A stretch of 64,000 nucleotides of DNA from Kitasatospora sp. MAA19 (GTDB lineage: Bacteria > Actinomycetota > Actinomycetes > Streptomycetales > Streptomycetaceae). The notes under the pieces are model-generated. The model did not search any database and was not told the DNA's origin. It worked only from the letters and a program-made list of their open reading frames with translations. The stretch lies in contig NZ_JARXYZ010000006.1 of the NCBI RefSeq assembly GCF_029894125.1, forward strand, positions 1-64,000. Direction: 5' to 3'. Made by a program: the position numbers and the translations under genes. Of this stretch, positions 1 to 8,089 are shown piece after piece; the stretch's first letter is position 1; every line of letters starts with the position of its first letter.

Positions 1-136
1 CAACATCACCCACCCCCCGGCCAGCACGTCAGTTCATCGAACGATCACACGAACGAGCGATCCCCAACCATGAGTAAAGGGACTTAACGTCCTCTGAAAT
101 CGCCGGAAGCGGCGGACCGGTGGTTTCAGGCGGGGA

Positions 137-421
137 TCAGCGACGGTCCAGGGCGTAGCCGTGCCGGGAAAGCGGTCCATGGGCCCGGTCCAGGAGGGCC
201 CGCACCTGGTCGAGGGCGGCCGACTCGGAGCCGGACCGGACGAAGAGGTAGAGTTCCAGCCCCTCCGCGGCGGGCCGGACGGTGAGGTGTTCGAGCCCCT
301 CGGCCGGTCGGGCGTGAGCCCAGATCAGGTCCTCGACGAGCGGGCCGGCCGATTCGGCCGAAGGGCCGGTGGCCAGGCCTTCCAGGCGTGCGAGCACGAC
401 CCGCATGGAGCTCAGTCTCAT
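137..421 (-). CDS. Small conserved hypothetical protein (94 aa)
   Basis: A 94-residue acidic, Leu/Ala-rich soluble protein with no signal peptide or membrane segment. Its ATG overlaps the stop of the upstream lipoprotein-like gene by ATGA (418-421), so the two are probably translationally coupled. Codons are strongly G/C-ending, which supports real coding. The body alternates charged and hydrophobic residues (EDLIWAHARP, LELYLFVRSG), consistent with a small alpha/beta fold. I do not recognise a catalytic motif and give no function. The context suggests it belongs with the small exported peptide genes upstream. Confidence 0.6.
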   Translation of the reverse strand: MRLSSMRVVLARLEGLATGPSAESAGPLVEDLIWAHARPAEGLEHLTVRPAAEGLELYLFVRSGSESAALDQVRALLDRAHGPLSRHGYALDRR

Positions 422-753
422 CTGATGACCTGCGAGTACGCATCCCAGCCGATGACCCGCGAGGGCGCGGCGCGGCCGGTCCGATCGCCGGCGCCGGTCG
501 CGGCGGGTGTGGCGGCCGTAGCGGTCGCTGCGCCCGTGGACGGCGCCGGTGCCGCGGTCGGCGTGGCAACTCCGGTTCCGTCAGCGGGTGTTGCGGTGCT
601 CGCCGCCCCGGAGGAGAGCGCGCCCGCGCCGGTCACGGCGGCCGTCGGCTTGCCGGCCCCGTCGGCGGCGCAGCCGGTCACCACGGCGGCGGTGCACAGG
701 GCCAGAGCGGCGGACACCGCGGTGAAGGTCGATCGCTGGGTGCGTGCGGGCAT
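418..753 (-). CDS. Ala/Thr-rich putative lipoprotein with C-terminal VIGWD motif (111 aa)
   Basis: The ATG at 753 is preferred to an upstream in-frame start because a GGGAG-like site precedes it and the next ~25 residues form a signal peptide (MPARTQRS, then a hydrophobic run) ending in the lipobox-like VVTGC. The mature part is a low-complexity Ala/Thr/Gly/Pro spacer, then a compact C-terminus: SRVIGWDAYSQVIR. The pentapeptide VIGWD is also the C-terminus of the 47-aa exported product at 1023-1166, so the two are probably paralogous. The stop overlaps the start of the 94-aa gene. Predicted to be exported and perhaps lipid-anchored, displaying a short C-terminal epitope. Function unknown. Confidence 0.55.
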   Translation of the reverse strand: MPARTQRSTFTAVSAALALCTAAVVTGCAADGAGKPTAAVTGAGALSSGAASTATPADGTGVATPTAAPAPSTGAATATAATPAATGAGDRTGRAAPSRVIGWDAYSQVIR

Positions 754-896
754 GACGGCTCCCGAGGTCGAGGAGGACGGCGAGAAAGGAGGGGGGCGGG
801 CCGGCGACGACGTTCGCCAGGCTGTGCGCGGCGGAATCGCACCGACGGCGCGGCGGAGCATCAGCGCGGTACGGCTGGATCCGGGTGCGGTGCGGA

Positions 897-950
897 GGCC
901 TCGGTGGCCTCGGTGGCCTCGGTGGCCTCGGTGGCCTCGGTGGCCTCGGT
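897..950. repeat. 9-bp tandem repeat, six perfect copies
   Basis: GGCCTCGGT is repeated six times without change, followed by a degenerate copy to 959. The array lies between the two small exported-protein genes, outside both reading frames chosen here. It could be a slippage-prone spacer. Read on the minus strand it would encode repeated Ala-Thr-Glu, but no supported gene covers it. Confidence 0.9.
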
Positions 951-1022
951 GGCCTCTGGAGGATTCGGCGGGCCGGTGGTGCGGAGTGCCGGGCCCGGCG
1001 CGTCGCGGGGCCCGAAGCGGGC

Positions 1023-1166
1023 TCAGTCCCAGCCGATGACCTGCGAGGACACGCCCGTGTCGGTGCGGACCGCGGCGGCGGTCGCGGCGGAGGCGGCCGG
1101 GGCGGCGGCGAGCAGGAGCAGGGCGGCGAGGCCGGCGGTGGCGATCGACGAAACGGCGCGGAGCAT
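1023..1166 (-). CDS. Small exported peptide ending in VIGWD (47 aa)
   Basis: An ATG at 1166 follows a GGGGGACC-type ribosome binding site and opens a 47-codon frame. The product is a signal peptide (MLRAVSSIATAG, then Leu/Ala-rich, ending around AASA) with only ~20 mature residues, which end SSQVIGWD. The same VIGWD occurs near the end of the 111-aa product downstream on the same strand. Mature peptides this short are usually signals, structural peptides or leader-type precursors. There are no cysteines, and no modification enzyme is adjacent. Annotation pipelines would easily miss it because of its length. Confidence 0.5.
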   Translation of the reverse strand: MLRAVSSIATAGLAALLLLAAAPAASAATAAAVRTDTGVSSQVIGWD

Positions 1167-1629
1167 GGTGGTCCCCCGGGAGGCGGTTGGTGGTGTGAGC
1201 CGGCGAGACGGCCCTTGGGATCCGGTCCCGGGGGCGTTGTCCTCGCCCCCGTGCCGGCGATCACCATCCTGCTGGCCCTGGGGACCCCGCGGAATGGCTT
1301 CGCCCTGTCACCAACGGGACAGGCACCTTGGTGTCACGAAAGGCTCATCAGCCGCCGATGCCCCGTGCGCACCGTGCACCGGCCGGCCCGTAAGCCGCCG
1401 TCATGACACGCCCTGGGGCCCGCCTCCTGGATTCCGTCGGACCGCGCCGCACGGCCTCCCCGGAACGAGCGGACTGCCACGGCCCGTACCGGGCTTTGTG
1501 TCCGTCGCGTACCAGGGAGCGCTTGATCGGGTATCGGTGTCGGTGGCGCGGCAGGGGTGTCCGATGTCCGCCGTATCGTCCCTTCGCGTCCCGATCCCTG
1601 TCCCGTCGACCGTCCGAAGAGCCGTCCCC
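1167..1629. other. Stretch without a supported gene
   Basis: Open frames exist on both strands but none has convincing codon bias, a ribosome binding site or a recognisable product. A short tract near 1525-1560 (repeated CGGTGT/CGGTGG) resembles low-complexity promoter-proximal sequence seen elsewhere in the window near 16950. The right edge runs into the transposase remnant. Confidence 0.5.
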
Positions 1630-2150
1630 GTCCTCCAACTCTTCCGGGAGATCAAGGAATCGGGATACACCGGCAGCCCCAACCCGCTCTACCGCTCCAT
1701 CACCCAGGGCCGCGCCGAGGGCGACAAGCCGGTCACCACCCCGCAGCGCTTCGCCCGCCTCCTCCTCAGCCGCCCCGGGAACCTGCGCGACAAGGACACC
1801 GCACTACTGCGGGAACTCACCGACGCCTGCCCGGAGAGGACCGAACTCTCCCACCTCACCCGCGAGTTCGCCCGGCTGCCGACCCCGGCGGAGGGCAACG
1901 ACGCCACGCTTGCCGACTGGATCACCACGGTCCGCGCCACCGACCTGCCCCACCTGCACTCCGTCACGAACGGCCTCGAACTCGACCGCGCCGCCGTCGA
2001 CGCCGGACTCACCCTCCCCTGGCACAACGGCCGCACCGAGGGCGGCAACACGCGAACCAAGAGGACCATGCGCCAGATACACGGCCGAGCCGGGTCCCCC
2101 TGCTCCGCCACCGCATCCTCCTCCAGCGATCACCACACAGCGCTACCACC
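1630..2150 (+). pseudogene. ISL3-family transposase remnant (C-terminal part)
   Basis: From about 1636 the plus strand encodes the C-terminal third of an ISL3-type DDE transposase: LFREIKESGYTGS, a central helical stretch, then HNGRTEGGNTRTKRTMRQ and HGRAG. Family members end in GRAGF.LLRHRILL. Here that ending sits in the next frame (PLLRHRILLQ, ~2093-2125), so there is a frameshift near 2095. The N-terminal zinc-finger and DDE portions are absent. No terminal inverted repeats are evident. This is a dead fragment. Confidence 0.75.
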
Positions 2151-2362
2151 GACTACGGGACAGCGCCGAAGACCGTACAGAGCCGAAGACCGTACAGACC
2201 CACGCCCGGCGCCACCGAGCGGGCAGGGCCCTGACCTGCGTGCGAGAATTGGTTACCGGTTCGCAGTTCGGTGTCCGAGGCCCGCCTGTCGCTGTACGGG
2301 GAGCGGGTGCGGCACCTGACGTCCCCTCCTGCTGATCCCATCGACACGCTGGGAGGCTCTCG

Positions 2363-3340
2363 GTGAGCGAACGTCTCAATGCGTGGCCGGCGCTGGTGTA
2401 TGAGGACCTGGCGCCCATGGTTGGCTACGTGAACCGGGTGGTACAGGTCGCGGGCAAGTACACCCTCGACGAGCCCTTCGAAGTCGGCTGGGGAAACATC
2501 GTCCTCGATGTCACCCCCCGGGGGCTCCGTACGCCAACCCTTCGGCAGCGAGGCGTGACCTTCACGGTGCACTACAGCCTGCTCGACGGTGGCGTGGTCA
2601 TCGAGGCCGACAACGGCTCGCGGACGGTGCCCTTGTCCAAGGGGTCGGTCGCCATGTTCTATGCGTCCTTCTGCGATGCGGCAGACGAGCTCGGCATACA
2701 CCGACCGCGCAGCTCGTTGATCTGCGAGATTCCGGATGCCCCGCCGCGTTTCGAGGACGATCACGTCGAACGCACCTGGGACGACCACGCGGCCCGGCTG
2801 ATCTGGACAGCGTTGAACCTCGCCGCTGACGGACTCGAGGCGTGGCAGGCCCCCTTCCTGGGACACCGCCCCCGGGTCGGTGTGATGTGGGGCGGCTTCG
2901 ACCTGTCCGCCACGCGTTTCCGGGCGCAGCCCACCGTGCCGCCGCCCCACCGGCCGCCGTTCATGCAGAACGCCCAGCTCGACGCGTACGTGTCGGTGGG
3001 ATTCTCCTTCGGGGATGCCAAGGCGCCGAACATTGGCATGTATGCGTACATCTGGCCCCAGCCGGACGGTCTCGGGGGCCGGTCCTGGGGTGTCGAGGGC
3101 GCCGCCTGGCATCCCGACGCAGGTCTGGTTCGTCTGCCGTGGGCCACGCTCAGGGAGACAGCGGACCCGCACCAGGCCATTGTGGCGTTCGGTGACGCCG
3201 TCTACGATGCCGCCGTCGAGACGGCAGGCTGGCCGTCCGATCTCGTCGGACCCCGCGTCGAGGGTTGGTACATGAGCAGGACACCGCCCGCGCTCGTCCA
3301 GCACCAGCACCAGCACGGCGACTCAGGTCGAGATTCCTGA
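2363..3340 (+). CDS. DUF5996 family protein
   Basis: A 325-residue cytosolic protein starting at GTG 2363 behind a GGGAGG site. The order of conserved elements matches DUF5996: WPALVYEDLAP at the start, LDVTPRGLRTPTL, FTVHYSLLDGGVVI, then VGVMWGGFDLSATRF in the middle and an aromatic AYIWPQPDG block near the end. These proteins are widespread in actinobacteria and bacteroidetes with no established biochemical role. The last ~15 residues are a His/Gln-rich tail (HQHQHGD) that looks like a drifted C-terminus. It stands alone between transposon debris and an SDR gene. Confidence 0.85.
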   Translation: MSERLNAWPALVYEDLAPMVGYVNRVVQVAGKYTLDEPFEVGWGNIVLDVTPRGLRTPTLRQRGVTFTVHYSLLDGGVVIEADNGSRTVPLSKGSVAMFYASFCDAADELGIHRPRSSLICEIPDAPPRFEDDHVERTWDDHAARLIWTALNLAADGLEAWQAPFLGHRPRVGVMWGGFDLSATRFRAQPTVPPPHRPPFMQNAQLDAYVSVGFSFGDAKAPNIGMYAYIWPQPDGLGGRSWGVEGAAWHPDAGLVRLPWATLRETADPHQAIVAFGDAVYDAAVETAGWPSDLVGPRVEGWYMSRTPPALVQHQHQHGDSGRDS

Positions 3341-3545
3341 CCCGGAAGGCTATTGGCTGGCGCGGCGGCTCGTTGAGGCCCTGGACGATGACGGCGCGTC
3401 GCGACTGAGCAGCTGGTCTTGCGGAACAGCGGCCCCATGGTTCATCCGCGTCGGCGCATGACGAGGAATGTCTTCGGGGGCTCGTGTATGAGGACGCCTG
3501 CGTGCCCTGGGCGCCGCGCTCAGGCGCCCGGGTGGCTGTCCAGGG
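3341..3545. other. Intergenic, with a possible coding scrap
   Basis: Within 3327-3461 the plus strand reads VEIPDPEGYWLARRLVEALD and onward to a stop at about 3461, in a different frame from the DUF5996 gene and with protein-like composition. There is no start codon in that frame, so it may be a truncated gene fragment fused against the preceding gene. Otherwise nothing is visible. Confidence 0.25.
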
Positions 3546-4259
3546 TCAGTGGCCGGCGCTCTGGCCGCCGTCGACGTGGAGGATCTCACCGGTGACGAAC
3601 GGAGCGTTCTCGAGGTAGATCACCGCGCCGACGATGTCGCCGACCTCGCCCATCCGGCCGATCGGATGCAGGGCGGCGAGCGTCTTGTGGTACTCCTCCG
3701 GGTTCAGCGGTGTCTTGATGATGCCGAGCGAGACGGCGTTGCTGCGGATTCCGCGGGAGGCGTACTCGATGGCCAAGGCCTTGGTGGCCGACTGCAGGCC
3801 GCCCTTGGTGAGGGAGGCCAGGACCGAGGTCACGGCGGACATGGCGTGGTCGACCAGGCTGGTGGTGAGCTGGACGACGTGGCCGCAGCCCTGGCGGAGC
3901 ATCTGCTCGACGGCGAGCTGGGTGATGCGGAAGAAGCCGGTCAGGTTGACACCGGTCACCGCGTCGTAGTCGGCCTGGGTGTAGTCGGTGAACGGCTTGG
4001 CGATGAAAATGCCGGCGTTGTTGACCAGGGTGTCGATGCGGCCGAAGCGCTCAATGGCGGCGCCGGCCACGCGTTCGGCGGTGGCGGGGTCGGCGATGTC
4101 GCCCTGGATGGTGAGGATGTTCGGGTCCTGGGACGGGGCGATGCTGCGCGAGGTCGCGACCACGGCATAGCCGAGCTTGCGGTAGGCGTCGACCAGGCTG
4201 GCGCCGATGCCCTGCGACGCGCCCGTGATGACGGCGACCTTCTGACCGGGAGTGCTCAT
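3546..4259 (-). CDS. SDR family oxidoreductase with atypical active site (237 aa)
   Basis: ATG at 4259 with GGAGAAGG nine bases upstream. The Rossmann signature TGASQGIG lies at residues ~12-19 and NNAG near residue 90. The usual catalytic YxxxK is not present: the equivalent segment reads SVLASLTKGG, so Lys is kept but the Tyr position is Ala. This subgroup of SDRs is known in actinobacteria. It may act through a different general acid or bind NAD(P)(H) without classical dehydrogenase chemistry. The C-terminus has the standard VTGEILHVDGGQ. Monocistronic, with transposase debris upstream. Confidence 0.85.
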   Translation of the reverse strand: MSTPGQKVAVITGASQGIGASLVDAYRKLGYAVVATSRSIAPSQDPNILTIQGDIADPATAERVAGAAIERFGRIDTLVNNAGIFIAKPFTDYTQADYDAVTGVNLTGFFRITQLAVEQMLRQGCGHVVQLTTSLVDHAMSAVTSVLASLTKGGLQSATKALAIEYASRGIRSNAVSLGIIKTPLNPEEYHKTLAALHPIGRMGEVGDIVGAVIYLENAPFVTGEILHVDGGQSAGH

Positions 4260-4718
4260 GGTGACCTTCTCCAGTGGTTGCCCGGGCCGGCTCCCACCGC
4301 GGGATGCTCCGCGGGACCGGACGACCGGTCGGCAATCCTCCAGGGGGTGCGGGCGGGCCGGCCCAAGCACCCGCCCGCTACCTGCGGTGGGAGTCTCCGC
4401 CTTCCGGGAGGGAGGAAACCGGTCGCAGGACCGCGCTCCGGGCTCCGCGCCGCTGGTGCCCCGAGCCAGGGAGCCGGCGCCCCGGAACCGGCCTCGGTTG
4501 GCTGTGCGCGGGGCGGGTCGAGGCAGGGAACTCGCCGAAGAGGTCGTCGTGGGGTGCGAGAGCGCCAGTGGTGGCCTCTCCGCCCCGGCGTGGTCGGGCT
4601 TGATGAACAGGTTGGTCGTCGCCCCGAGACCATGGTCGCGTTCAGTGCCGAGGCGCCGCACCTGCGGGAGGCCTTTTGGGGCGCTTCTGCTCCATCTGTG
4701 GGTCACTGAAGAGCGGTA
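4260..4718. other. Gene-free stretch upstream of the SDR gene
   Basis: No frame here has convincing coding character. A short minus-strand segment (~4590-4690, reading ATTNLFIKPDHAG) has protein-like composition without a start, possibly a transposase scrap next to the ISL3 remnant. The promoter of the SDR gene should lie within the first ~150 bases. I see no clear operator. Confidence 0.4.
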
Positions 4719-4890
4719 TTGAACGCGTTGGTCGGATGCGCGCAGGCGGTTCCGCAGGACGTCCGGTTCGAGGAGAAGTCGCAGGTCATCGTGGTCGCGG
4801 TCCGGCTCAGGTCCCGGGCGCACCGCCGCTGCGGGATCTGCGGCACCCGCTGCCCGAGGTTCGACGCCGGAGCGGGACGACGGCGCTGGC
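4719..4890 (+). pseudogene. ISL3-family transposase remnant (N-terminal zinc-binding part)
   Basis: Starting at TTG 4719 the plus strand encodes an ISL3-type N-terminus: a beta-strand pair (QVIVVAVRLRSRAHRR), then CGICGTRCPRFDAGAGRRRW. This matches the family's N-terminal zinc-ribbon followed by GxGRRRWRALDLG. Similarity collapses just after RRRWR, where LDLG is expected, so the gene is cut there. It is the opposite end of the protein from the remnant at 1.6-2.1 kb and probably derives from a different copy. Confidence 0.6.
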
Positions 4891-5096
4891 GGCGCCCAGG
4901 ACGGAGCGGCGCGGGTGTTGGACTTCTCCGTCTGCCCCGGGCGCGCTACAGCACCGCACGTTACAGAGCGCGACTGGCCACAGCCCTCGGGCAGGTGCCG
5001 CGTGGCTTACTCCTGGTCGGGCACGGCCTTGATGGTGCGCCGGCGTCGCGCGTCGACGTTGCCGACCTTCCGTCGGTCAACCTGCTGCCAGCGCTG

Positions 5097-5504
5097 CTAC
5101 TTGGGGGCGGGGAACGAGTAGGTGGCGGTTCCCTTGAAGGTCTTGCCGTCGTCGAGCTTGCCGAGTTCGAACTCGAACGTCCCCCCGCGCAGCCCGTCGA
5201 ACACGACCCCGTTTCCCTCGCGACACTCGATGGTCCTGTGGCCGATGTCCGTGTTGATGCCGTCGGTGCTGCGCAAGGTGACGGTCATTTCCGATTTGGG
5301 CCGGTTGCAGCTCTTCACGGTGAAGTGGATGTCGCCGTCGCCGGTCTCGAACTCCGGGGTGATCCACAGGTGTTGAAACTCGAAGCTCACCGTTCGGCTG
5401 GCGGCGTAGGCCAGCGAGGCCTGGCTGACGGCGAGAACTGCGGTGCAGCACGCGGCCACCGCGATGCGCCCCACGTTTCGCATCCCGGTACGGGAACGGA
5501 TCAT
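5097..5504 (-). CDS. Secreted hypothetical protein (135 aa)
   Basis: ATG 5504 follows GGGAGG with good spacing. Residues 1-34 are a Sec signal peptide (MIRSRTGMRN, hydrophobic core, cleavage near AYA-A). The ~100-residue mature domain is beta-rich, with alternating aromatic residues (FEFQHLWITPEF) and two cysteines (KSCNRP and IECREG) that could form a disulfide. It ends in ATYSFPAPK. I do not recognise the family. It is probably a small extracellular beta-sandwich protein. No operon partner. Confidence 0.7.
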   Translation of the reverse strand: MIRSRTGMRNVGRIAVAACCTAVLAVSQASLAYAASRTVSFEFQHLWITPEFETGDGDIHFTVKSCNRPKSEMTVTLRSTDGINTDIGHRTIECREGNGVVFDGLRGGTFEFELGKLDDGKTFKGTATYSFPAPK

Positions 5505-5933
5505 CTGGCCTCCCTACAGGTGCGTACAGTTCGCAGGCCTATCGTCTCGGAGAGATCGCGTGCTGGGTATCGCACGGGCGGGTGACGGCGGACTGTCGGC
5601 GTTGACCGCACGCGGATGCTCGTCAAGGCCCCGGAGTCCTACCTCTGACCCCAACCGCAAACACGAGTCGACGCGGTGGCGCCGGAGCACCGCGACGAGC
5701 GGCGGGGCCGCCAGGGTGCACAGGCCGGTCACGCGAAGCTGGCGAGAACGACCACACCCTCGACTTCGGTTTCCGGCACTGCGGGTGTGGGCGCCGACGC
5801 AGGTCGAGCACGACCAGGACGTCAGGCCGCCGACGGACACGACGCCCGGCGACGCCCGGCGATGCGCTGCCGGGCGCCGGCGTAGGTGCGCTGCCGCCGA
5901 TCGGGGTGCTTCGGGCGGCCGGGAAACGGCACG
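5505..5933. other. Intergenic region without a supported gene
   Basis: No convincing coding frame on either strand. A minor direct repeat (ACGCCCGGCG-type, ~5838-5862) is present. The right end leads into the hairpin at 5934-5971. Confidence 0.4.
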
Positions 5934-5971
5934 AGGGCCTGTGCCCGCGCAGACGCGCGGGCACAGGCCCT
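5934..5971. terminator. Strong hairpin terminator, 17-bp stem
   Basis: A perfect 17-bp stem (left arm AGGGCCTGTGCCCGCGC) with the four-base loop AGAC, placed ~60 bp downstream of the minus-strand lysozyme-like gene. There is no U-tract, as is usual in streptomycetes. Likely works in both directions. Confidence 0.8.
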
Positions 5972-6033
5972 TCGTGGGTCACTCCGGTTGCCCCTGTCCG
6001 GCCCCCGGGGTGAGGGGAAGCCGAGTGGTCGGC

Positions 6034-6429
6034 TTAGTACCAGTGGTGGGTCTGCCAGAAGCTCCAGGCGGCGTTCGGGCTGCCGTAGCGGGTGTTCATG
6101 TAGTCCAGCGTCCACTTGATCTGGGTGGACGGGTTGGTCTTCCAGTCCGCACCGGCCGAGGCCATCTTGGAGGCCGGCAGCGCCTGGCCCAGACCGTACG
6201 AGCCCGAGCTCGGGTTGGTCGCCGTGACGTTCCAGCCCGACTCGTGGGAGACGATCTGGCTGAACGAGGCCAGCTGGTCCGCCGGCACGATCTGAGCGGC
6301 GATGGCCTGCGGGGAGGCGTCCGCGGCCGAGGCGACGGCGGGGACCACGGCGGCACCCAGGGCGGTCACACCGGCGGCACCGGCAAGAATCGCGGCAGAG
6401 GTACGCATACGGAGCTTGAAAGCGGGCAT
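6034..6429 (-). CDS. Secreted transglycosylase-like (SLT/lysozyme fold) protein (131 aa)
   Basis: ATG 6429 is preceded by GAGG at ~11 bases; an in-frame TTG three codons upstream is less likely. The signal peptide ends around VASA-AD. The mature ~95-residue domain has the lysozyme-like catalytic Glu motif (SQIVSHESGWN), then GSYGLGQALPASKM and a C-terminal block (WTLDYMNTRYGSPNAAWSFW) typical of streptomycete small SLT-domain proteins. Predicted to cleave peptidoglycan glycan strands outside the membrane during growth or germination. The gene follows a long structured leader (next entry) and ends at a strong hairpin. Confidence 0.85.
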   Translation of the reverse strand: MPAFKLRMRTSAAILAGAAGVTALGAAVVPAVASAADASPQAIAAQIVPADQLASFSQIVSHESGWNVTATNPSSGSYGLGQALPASKMASAGADWKTNPSTQIKWTLDYMNTRYGSPNAAWSFWQTHHWY

Positions 6430-6760
6430 GAAGAGCAAGACCTCAATCGGGTTGGGCCGGTGTCACTCCCCGCTTCGACCGTGGCCGGACAGGGGCCGAA
6501 CGGTCGCGGGGTGTGACTCGGCGGTAAGCCGTTCACCGGCGGGACAGGAGCCGGTGTGGCTGGCGACGAATGCCAAGGTGCCAGACCGGATCGGCACTCG
6601 ACAAGACCCCCTCGCTACGATCCGCGGTCGTAGCCGAAGAGACCGGCACCGGTTCGAGAGGCGGGTCGCCCGGAGCGCGTCGACCCCTCCCGGCCTGCGC
6701 AAACACTCTCCAACAACCCACCAAATAGTCTCAAAATGGTGCAAAACGGACATCACTATC
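6430..6760 (-). promoter_or_regulatory. Long structured 5' leader of the lysozyme-like gene
   Basis: Two hairpins upstream of the minus-strand gene each present CCTGTCC in the loop: 6535-6555 (6-bp stem ACCGGC/GCCGGT) and 6476-6506 (7-bp outer stem CGACCGT/ACGGTCG, inner GGCC stem). A further dyad (GCTACGA/TCGTAGC) lies near 6625-6646. Streptomycete cell-wall hydrolase genes often have regulatory leaders, some with c-di-AMP (ydaO) riboswitches. I could not fit this sequence to that consensus. The promoter is not defined. Confidence 0.4.
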
Positions 6761-7050
6761 CGTCGTCGTACAGCACATTCGCGTGTGAGCGCACTCACGG
6801 CCCCGGCCCCGGCACCATCACCGACCGATCCACCGTGATCACACCGAGTCAGCGCCGATCGGCCGCCATTGAGACCGTCACCACACCCGGCCGACACGGG
6901 AACGGCACCACAGGGCGTCGCCACAGCTGTCGGCCCCCTGGTCGGCACGGCGGCAGTCGGGCAGGGCGCGAAGCCGTCGCAGGACCCCGGTCGGCCACCG
7001 AGACGCTCGTCCCGCCGGCACCGCCCGCATCGAGGACCTCACGTCGCGGC

Positions 7051-7074
7051 GGGGCGGGGCGGGGCGGGGCGGGC
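7051..7074 (+). repeat. (GGGGC)n tract, potential G-quadruplex
   Basis: Four consecutive GGGGC units followed by GGGC on the plus strand, inside a gene-poor stretch (6761-7404). Around it, degraded coding traces are visible on the minus strand (7090-7240, reading HGLACALEYVVDGETAGRM without a start codon) and the plus strand (~7255-7400). The whole stretch therefore looks like decayed genes. Confidence 0.7.
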
Positions 7075-7404
7075 ACCGGCGGCTGGTGCCCGCCCCGCCG
7101 GTGTCCAGTGCTCGTTGGGCCAGGCACGAACGGCTGCGTCGAGGCGCTCGGCGCCCTCCCGGTGGGCCGGGTGGGGCATCCGGCCGGCGGTCTCGCCGTC
7201 CACCACGTACTCGAGGGCGCAGGCCAGGCCATGGAACCTGTGCTGGCGGCGCAGCTACCACCGCGACCACGTCCAAGTCGGCTTGCCCTGGAACGTCACC
7301 GTCGGCATCCCCCGCTCCGAAGACATCCCGGCGTCGTTCGTGGCCGTGCGCGAGTCGCCGGGCATCTCGATGCGGCCCACGCGGCCGGCGAAGCCCCGGG
7401 GGTT

Positions 7405-7896
7405 TCAGGCGTACAGCGCGACCCTGGGCTGGACCGTACCCGGGCCGGCCTTGACGACGGTGAGCCGGTACCGCTGGGTGAGGGTGTGATGGCTGTGGAG
7501 GACCAGTTTCGCCTGGGTGAGGTCGGTGTACAGCGTCCCGGTCTGGCTGGCCAGCGGCACGGTCTTCCAGTGGCCGCCGGTCAGGACCTCGAGCTTGATG
7601 TCCGCCGGGGCGAGGAAGGGCCCGTTGTCCGGTGACTCGACGAGGATCTGCGGGGCGACGGACCGGTCCGCCGACGAGTCGTTGCGGTAGGTGACAGTGA
7701 TCCGGTGCGCCGCGTGGTCGGACGGCAGCGGCCGGTCGGGCAGGTCGACGAACGAGGCCGGCGCGGCAGCGGCCGCCACCTGCGGGGCGAAGTCCCCCGT
7801 GGCGAGCGCCTGCGACGGCAGCGCGAACACCGTGGCCAACAGGGCGACGAGGGCGGCCGGGGCCAGAGCCCGGCGGAGGATCTTCCAGGTGGGCAT
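7405..7896 (-). CDS. Secreted hypothetical protein (163 aa)
   Basis: ATG 7896 follows GGAGA at good distance. Residues 1-32 form a Sec signal peptide (MPTWKILRRALAP, hydrophobic run, cleavage near ALA-T). The mature part looks like one immunoglobulin-type beta-sandwich: HRITVTYRNDSS, LEVLTGGHWKTVPLAS, HTLTQRYRLTVVKAG. There are no cysteines or catalytic residues. Similar single-domain exported proteins occur in streptomycetes, with unknown roles. It stands alone. Confidence 0.75.
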   Translation of the reverse strand: MPTWKILRRALAPAALVALLATVFALPSQALATGDFAPQVAAAAAPASFVDLPDRPLPSDHAAHRITVTYRNDSSADRSVAPQILVESPDNGPFLAPADIKLEVLTGGHWKTVPLASQTGTLYTDLTQAKLVLHSHHTLTQRYRLTVVKAGPGTVQPRVALYA

Positions 7897-8089
7897 GGCG
7901 TCTCCTTCGGTCGTCGACGGCGCTCCCGGGAAGTTCACCGGCGGCCGGGCAATCACCCGCCCACCGAGCGCGTCCACGGCTGGACGGACTGCCGCCGCCG
8001 GGCAGCCCGGACCGTACCCATCCACCCTGCACACGGATGGCCCACCGCGCATCCGCGCCGCACCGACGGCCCCGCGCACGGCCCTCCGA

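Noticed and set aside
897..950. CRISPR array
   Set aside because: Nine-base unit with no spacers; simple tandem repeat.
388..2319. A 643-codon plus-strand open frame
   Set aside because: Only its last third (ISL3 transposase remnant) is protein-like; the rest is antisense to the VIGWD genes and low-complexity.
6430..6760. ydaO/c-di-AMP riboswitch in the lysozyme-like leader
   Set aside because: Expected conserved blocks could not be located by eye; kept only as an unidentified structured leader.
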